Shown here: positions 60,190 to 64,000 of the stretch, piece after piece
How the letters are laid out: the number at the start of each line of letters is the position of its first letter
How positions within the stretch are numbered: the stretch's first letter is position 1
Assembly (NCBI GenBank): GCA_003278465.1
Contig: QCFC01000009.1
Coordinates: 16,974-80,973, forward strand
DNA: 64,000 nt
Source: Prochlorococcus sp. AG-363-B04
GTDB taxonomy: Bacteria; Cyanobacteriota; Cyanobacteriia; PCC-6307; Cyanobiaceae
Reading direction: 5' to 3'
Notes under the pieces: generated by a model
Database searches by the model: none
Seen by the model: only the letters and a program-made list of their open reading frames with translations
Told to the model about the DNA's origin: nothing
Translations under genes and position numbers: made by a program

Positions 60190-60201
60190 TCCTTTGTTCT
60201 C

Positions 60202-60315
60202 TTAGGTTTCCCAGTCGACACCATCGTCATCTTTGTCGCATTCATAATTCAGTAGCAAGTTTTCATCCTTTTCTTTTTTCTCTTCTTGATTAGCAAGAGG
60301 CATTTCTTCTTCCAT
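60202..60315 (-). CDS. Possible small acidic protein, 37 aa
   Basis: ATG-started ORF of 37 residues (MEEEMPLANQEEKKEKDENL then LLNYECDKDDDGVDWET), highly charged. It ends 12 bp before the 62-residue gene and begins just behind repeat copy 3, so it may be read together with the 62-residue gene. Family unknown. Confidence 0.45.
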   Translation of the reverse strand: MEEEMPLANQEEKKEKDENLLLNYECDKDDDGVDWET

Positions 60316-60354
60316 TTTTACCCATTCCTCAATCAGTACTTTGAAATAAGCATG

Positions 60355-60505
60355 GTTGGTATTTAGTTTGTATTTGTTTTAGCGTTTCCTTGTAATCCCT
60401 TTCCACTACTCAAATGCACTATTTCATTAGCCAATAGGAGATATTCTCAGTCATAGCAAGGGTTTTTAGTGGATTACAGGGTGTGTATTTGGTGTGTATG
60501 GAACC
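60355..60505 (-). repeat. Dispersed repeat, copy 3 (longest)
   Basis: Minus strand: GGTTCCATACACACCAAATA, CACACCCTGTAATCC, CCCTTGCTATGACTGAG, then MTENISYWLMK and a stop, GTGGAAAGGGATTACAAGG and AAATACAAACTAAATACCA. It contains both the EVE-leader part (as in copy 1) and the tail part (as in copies 2 and 4), so it links the family. Confidence 0.75.
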
Positions 60506-60557
60506 GGCTAGCAGTTCTTAAGCCTGCCTTTATTTTGACTCAGAGTTTGATCAAGAA

Positions 60558-62687
60558 TTACCAGAACCTTGTGGCATCGCCATAAACGCTATTGGCCAAG
60601 TTAGTGGTGTTCCAAGCGTCATCGGTGACGATGGCTTCTAGTGATCCTTCGGCAAAGATGCCGACACCATCGTTGAGTTGCTTCAGAGAGAGTTCATCGG
60701 TGGTGACTCCCAAAATCGTAATGCGGTCTTCAGTACCTAAAGAGGCGATGGTATCGGCATTGGCGCCGTTATGAAGTCTTCCCCATTCATAGCCATGAGA
60801 ATGGTAATCAGAGAGAACATAAAGCTCATCTATAGAACCATCATCATTGTTGTTGTAAGTATTCCTTCCGCCACCGCCGTAAAGGATGTCAGCACCGGTA
60901 CCACCATCAAGGACGTCGTGGCCATGGCCAGCCCGGAGCTCATCATTACCAGAACCAGCTTTCATCACATCGCGACCACCACCACCACCAATGAAGTCAT
61001 CACCTGCGCCCGCATCAAAGTAGTCATGCGCCCAGGATTTGTCGTTGGCACCAACAGAACCCACTAAGCGGTCAGCACTTCCTCCACCGATGTAGGAATA
61101 ATCAGAACTAATGGATGTGATTGTGGTGGAATTGCCCACCGAATTGTTGTCGCCACCTACAACGGTATTGTTGCTGCCGCCAACCGTGATGTGGTAGGTC
61201 GTGGAGTTATCAACGGAGTAGTTGTTGTAAGTAAGGTAGGTCTGATTATTATTAATGGTCGTATTGGTGATACTAGTAATGGTCGTGGGTGCTGTGTCGT
61301 CATTTAAGATCGTTAATGTTGCACTTGAATCTGTAAATAGTGCGGCTGTATTGGCAGACGAAAGTGAAACAGTAAACGATTCATCTGGTTCTACTAAAGT
61401 ATCTTCAATTGTGGAAACAGTTAGATAGTTTGCTGATTCTCCAGCGCTAAAACTAAAAGTTTGAGGACGTGAATAATAATCATAACTTTGAAACGCAGTT
61501 CCGTTACTTAAAGTGATGGTTAAATCTTGAGCAGTTGTTAGATTTCCGGTCCGAGTTACAAGAGCACTAATAGTATCCCCTTCATAGGATTGTGCATCAC
61601 TAATTGAGTAATAGGAGGCTGCAGTTGTAGAGGTATCGTTGATCGTGACCGTTGCCGTACTGCCAACTTGAGTTGTAAGGGCTGAGTCACTAAATACCTT
61701 GATGTTTAAGGTTTCTACCCCTTCTGTAGTTGTATCATTTGCAAGAGTATGGGTAAAGGTGAAATTGCCATCACTACCAACGGTACCAGAACCTCTTAAG
61801 CCTCCAGAAGAAAAGTCCGAGGAATTAATCCCAGTACCGGATGCTGACCAATAAAGTGTGGTTCCTTGTGAAACATTAGTGGTGCTAACTGTGCTGGTTA
61901 ATGTTGCACCTTCATTGATACTTGAGGCTGAGGTTGATAAGGAGTATATAGGGGTGTCATCGTCGGTAATAATGACTGTTGCATTCGCATCAGTCATCAC
62001 TGCAGGAACAGTATTTGACCCTTCCGTAAGTGTTATCGAAAAACTTTCATTGTTTTCAACAGTAGTGTCCTCTGTGGTGCTAATCGAAACTGTTTTTGAT
62101 GTCTCTCCTGCCGCAAATGTTAGTGATTGAGTAACACTTGTAAAATCACTACCAACAGCAGCTGAATCTCCTGTTGTTTGTAAATTAATAATTTGCGTTG
62201 ATTGACTATTACCTGTTCTCGATACCGTAATGCTTGCTACATCTCCTTCTTCTACTGTTGCATCTGAAACTGAAAAATAGGAAAGGGGTATTTCGATAAT
62301 TGCAGGCTTATTGAATTGGATTGCCTGAGCGGCTGTGTCTTCTTCAGCGTCATCCCAACTGCCTGATCCATCCCATACCTGCCCGTAATGTTGTATGCCT
62401 CTACTGTTGTCTGGCTGCCCTGGCCCCCAATTGGTATAAGTAATAGGTGATCCGTCTGTCCATCTCCAGTCCCCTTCTGTACCTTCGTCGGTTAAACCAA
62501 TCCAGCCTCTTTCGAAATTAGCTTTAAGGAAGCTCTCCTCATCAGCGCTATTTATAGAAACTAGATGACCTCCTAGAGATACGGCATAATCCTCTCCTTC
62601 TTGCCATGTGACAGGTGCTTTTGAGATGTAATAACTTGTACCCCATTGAAAACCCAAAATTTCCACCCTTAGTAGGTCTACTTTCAA
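60558..62687 (-). CDS. Large extracellular protein: C-type lectin, Calx-beta and RTX domains
   Basis: 709 residues. A C-type-lectin-like domain at about 12-130 has WIGL (62-65), the QPD motif (91-93, typical of galactose binding) and WDD (111-113), but no cysteines. Three Calx-beta-type domains follow (about 138-243, 250-351, 357-468; VEEGDVASITVSRTGN, YEGDTISALVTRTGN), then RTX nonapeptides at about 556-609 (AGAGDDFIGGG, DVLDGGTGADILYGG). It is probably exported by a type I system by its C-terminus; it has no signal peptide. TTG start. No secretion genes are near. Confidence 0.88.
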   Translation of the reverse strand: MKVDLLRVEILGFQWGTSYYISKAPVTWQEGEDYAVSLGGHLVSINSADEESFLKANFERGWIGLTDEGTEGDWRWTDGSPITYTNWGPGQPDNSRGIQHYGQVWDGSGSWDDAEEDTAAQAIQFNKPAIIEIPLSYFSVSDATVEEGDVASITVSRTGNSQSTQIINLQTTGDSAAVGSDFTSVTQSLTFAAGETSKTVSISTTEDTTVENNESFSITLTEGSNTVPAVMTDANATVIITDDDTPIYSLSTSASSINEGATLTSTVSTTNVSQGTTLYWSASGTGINSSDFSSGGLRGSGTVGSDGNFTFTHTLANDTTTEGVETLNIKVFSDSALTTQVGSTATVTINDTSTTAASYYSISDAQSYEGDTISALVTRTGNLTTAQDLTITLSNGTAFQSYDYYSRPQTFSFSAGESANYLTVSTIEDTLVEPDESFTVSLSSANTAALFTDSSATLTILNDDTAPTTITSITNTTINNNQTYLTYNNYSVDNSTTYHITVGGSNNTVVGGDNNSVGNSTTITSISSDYSYIGGGSADRLVGSVGANDKSWAHDYFDAGAGDDFIGGGGGRDVMKAGSGNDELRAGHGHDVLDGGTGADILYGGGGRNTYNNNDDGSIDELYVLSDYHSHGYEWGRLHNGANADTIASLGTEDRITILGVTTDELSLKQLNDGVGIFAEGSLEAIVTDDAWNTTNLANSVYGDATRFW

Positions 62688-62781
62688 TCTAGTTCATCTA
62701 GAGAACATCATTACAAAGCGAGAGATCCCAGTAAAATCCTTAAAGGCTCTGATCTCTAAAACCAAGGCTTCAAAAGGAATA

Positions 62782-62874
62782 ATGCGCTGGCTTCTAAGAA
62801 ATCAAGCTTTGATATGGAACGTTGGAATAGGTCTATGTATTGCACTTGGACTGGCTCGCTATTTGATGAATTAG
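62782..62874 (+). CDS. Possible 30-aa membrane peptide
   Basis: ATG-started ORF of 30 residues with a hydrophobic stretch (LIWNVGIGLCIALGLARYLM) and a good ribosome-binding site, AAAGGA, 3-5 bp before the ATG. It diverges from the large RTX gene. A fragment or a real small membrane protein are both possible. Confidence 0.35.
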   Translation: MRWLLRNQALIWNVGIGLCIALGLARYLMN

Positions 62875-63020
62875 CGAAATTTGAGGCCAAATAAAAAAAC
62901 AAAGCTGATCCAGCCATTGGCTGTCTGCCTAATGGAATGGTCTGAACATCAACCCTAAATATCAGCACATGCAGCTTGCCTCTATCTATGCACTAGGCGT
63001 CTCTTAGTTGAAGTAAATAA
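62875..63020. other. Spacer near the repeat, no gene seen
   Basis: This AT-rich stretch lies between the possible membrane peptide and repeat copy 4. A minus-strand frame across 62756-62968 exists, but it overlaps the plus-strand peptide and has no ribosome-binding site. Confidence 0.4.
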
Positions 63021-63125
63021 GCATGGTGTGAACTTTGTGTAAACCAAATATCGTAATTCCTTGAGATCGCAGTCCACCACTCAAATGCCGCTTTTCATTA
63101 GCCAGTAGTTAATAGTTGTCATACC
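63021..63125 (-). repeat. Dispersed repeat, copy 4
   Basis: Minus strand: ATGACAACTATTAACTACTG, giving MTTINYWLMKSGI and a stop, GTGGTGGACTGCGATCTC, then GGAATTACG and a diverged tail. It is closest to the EVE start in the NYWLMK codons, but follows copies 2 and 3 after that. Confidence 0.7.
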
Positions 63126-63195
63126 AGTTGATCTCGGGGATTTTAGGGTTCGGACAGAGTTAACTTAGAAATAATGTGGATTGTTTTTCATCCTC

Positions 63196-63678
63196 TTACT
63201 TCTTATAAGGAACAGTTACTTTTTGTCCTTTGACTCCTGCAGAAGCAACAAAAACTAATGCAGCTTCATCACCAACACTTTCGCAATAATGAACACTGTT
63301 TTGAGGAGTGGCGAAACTTTCTCCAGGACCTACTTTTAGTGCTTTGCCATTGAGGGTTCCACAGGAAAGGTTCCCTTTCACCACATAGGCAATTCCTGGT
63401 TGTGAGTGGAAATGAAGAGGTGTTTTAAAACCTGGTTGAGCAGTGATTCTCTGAAGTGTCATTTGCGCTTTGCCTTTTGAATAGTCATAAGAATCTCCAT
63501 TCCATGACTCAGTCGCACTTATAAGAGTTTCGACAATTACAGGTTCAACATTTGCAGATGTTTCTTTCTTGGAACTACAGGCGACTAGTGGTAAAGCAAT
63601 TCCAGCAGTTAATGCAAATAGTAAAAAGCGCCGCATTTTTGAATTAAGGACCAGTGATGGATTCATTGCCGTTTTCAT
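63196..63678 (-). CDS. Cupin-domain lipoprotein
   Basis: 160 residues. A lipoprotein signal (MRRFLLFALTAGIALPLVAC, lipobox LVAC) lies after a short leader; ATG at 63636 may be the real start. The single cupin has PLHFHSQPGIAYVVKGN (two His) and FATPQNSVHYCES (third His). The Glu of motif 1 is replaced, so metal binding is uncertain. Function unknown. It is 20 bp behind the membrane-protein gene upstream of it. Confidence 0.82.
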   Translation of the reverse strand: MKTAMNPSLVLNSKMRRFLLFALTAGIALPLVACSSKKETSANVEPVIVETLISATESWNGDSYDYSKGKAQMTLQRITAQPGFKTPLHFHSQPGIAYVVKGNLSCGTLNGKALKVGPGESFATPQNSVHYCESVGDEAALVFVASAGVKGQKVTVPYKK

Positions 63679-63698
63679 ATTAAGGACGGTTTCGTAAC

Positions 63699-63983
63699 TT
63701 AATCAGCAAACATTGCATCTACTGATAACTCTCTTCTTGTATCTGGCGATGGAAATTGGCGGTAATACAAGACCATTCCACCGCTCAGAGCTATTGCAAT
63801 CAGTATCCAAGCAATTAAGGATTTCTTTTTGCTAGGAGCATTTGGCTTCATTGCTCTTGGTTTGCTTCGCATCTCAGGGAAACAGCTAGTCACTTGGATT
63901 AGACCCCAGATCTCATCTCGGTCATATGAAGACAAGTCTTTCCCTGGAACCCCACTCCCTTCTTGTAACCCTTCGGCTTTCAT
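63699..63983 (-). CDS. Single-helix membrane protein of unknown function, 94 aa
   Basis: 94 residues with one helix (LIAWILIAIALSGGMVLYY) and short polar ends. Two start options exist: ATG 63983, or ATG at about residue 45, which leaves 50 residues just before the helix. The window ends 17 bp further on, so a still longer frame cannot be excluded. It precedes the cupin gene by 20 bp. No family is recognised. Confidence 0.5.
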   Translation of the reverse strand: MKAEGLQEGSGVPGKDLSSYDRDEIWGLIQVTSCFPEMRSKPRAMKPNAPSKKKSLIAWILIAIALSGGMVLYYRQFPSPDTRRELSVDAMFAD

Positions 63984-64000
63984 TTTTGCTCTTATTAATG

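Noticed and set aside
60771..62130. Plus-strand frames opposite the RTX gene (60771-61067 and 61858-62130)
   Set aside because: Mirror of the repetitive Gly/Asp/Thr coding on the minus strand.
62756..62968. 70-residue minus-strand frame
   Set aside because: No ribosome-binding site; it overlaps the better plus-strand 30-residue ORF; product not protein-like.

Overview
The window is a gene-dense, AT-rich stretch of a cyanobacterial chromosome. It very probably comes from a marine picocyanobacterium of the Prochlorococcus lineage, and the moderate AT bias suggests a low-light, LLII/III-like strain. This rests on a split rpoC2, a 50-residue high-light-inducible protein, cyanobacterial-type ATP synthase clusters, PSRP-3, Ycf35, DUF1818, DUF2811, DUF3143 and DUF3326 proteins, PII, Ccs1/CcdA cytochrome maturation, frequent GTG/TTG starts and very short intergenic spaces. 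The strain cannot be fixed from the sequence alone. I saw no tRNA, rRNA, CRISPR array, insertion sequence or prophage gene.

Layout. 1-6.6 kb: 3' part of rpoC2, a hli gene translationally coupled to rlmN, and a sodium:solute symporter followed by a 41-residue membrane peptide. 6.7-9.8 kb: HEAT-repeat protein, DUF2997, Ycf35, ferredoxin and aldo/keto reductase genes, probably one operon. 9.8-16.3 kb: rsmG, a membrane J-protein, DUF3143 and a biotin cluster (bioF, a BioK/BioH-like esterase, bioC, bioD, then bioA beyond a small inverted gene). 16.5-24.9 kb: a Ski2-like helicase, fumC and purB (two members of one lyase superfamily side by side), a TlyA methyltransferase, glnB (PII) with an upstream small gene and a possible NtcA site, and queF. 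24.9-28.2 kb: ccs1, ccdA and ftsW. 28.6-35.8 kb: a methyltransferase and the ATP synthase cluster a-c-b'-b-delta-alpha-gamma. 35.9-46.8 kb: DUF3326, alanine dehydrogenase, a run of CNNM protein, GTPase, nadD and nadE, then pepP, a HAD phosphatase, PSRP-3 and a transaldolase-like enzyme. 46.9-51.1 kb: epsilon and beta ATP synthase genes diverge from groES-groEL, which has a clear CIRCE operator in front and a rho-independent terminator behind. 51.6-57.3 kb: secG, gpmI, pyrR, a divergent Hsp70, rpoZ, DUF1818 and DUF2811.

The last 6.5 kb (57.5-64 kb) is different. Gene density falls. It holds an EVE-domain gene, an exported protein, a ferredoxin/metallo-beta-lactamase protein with a probable N-terminal frameshift, small acidic genes, a large lectin/Calx-beta/RTX surface protein, a cupin lipoprotein and four same-orientation copies of a repeat of about 90-150 bp. 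One copy forms the start of the EVE gene. A fragment of one small gene abuts the stop of the metallo-beta-lactamase gene. This looks like a rearranging accessory region and is the most interesting part of the window.

How the genes work together. Most products are housekeeping: transcription (RpoC2, omega), ribosome modification and assembly (RlmN, RsmG, TlyA, PSRP-3), protein folding (GroES/EL, J-protein, Hsp70-like), energy (complete F1Fo ATP synthase in two clusters, cytochrome c maturation), central carbon (fumarase, phosphoglycerate mutase, transaldolase-like), nitrogen sensing (PII) and cofactors (biotin, NAD, queuosine).
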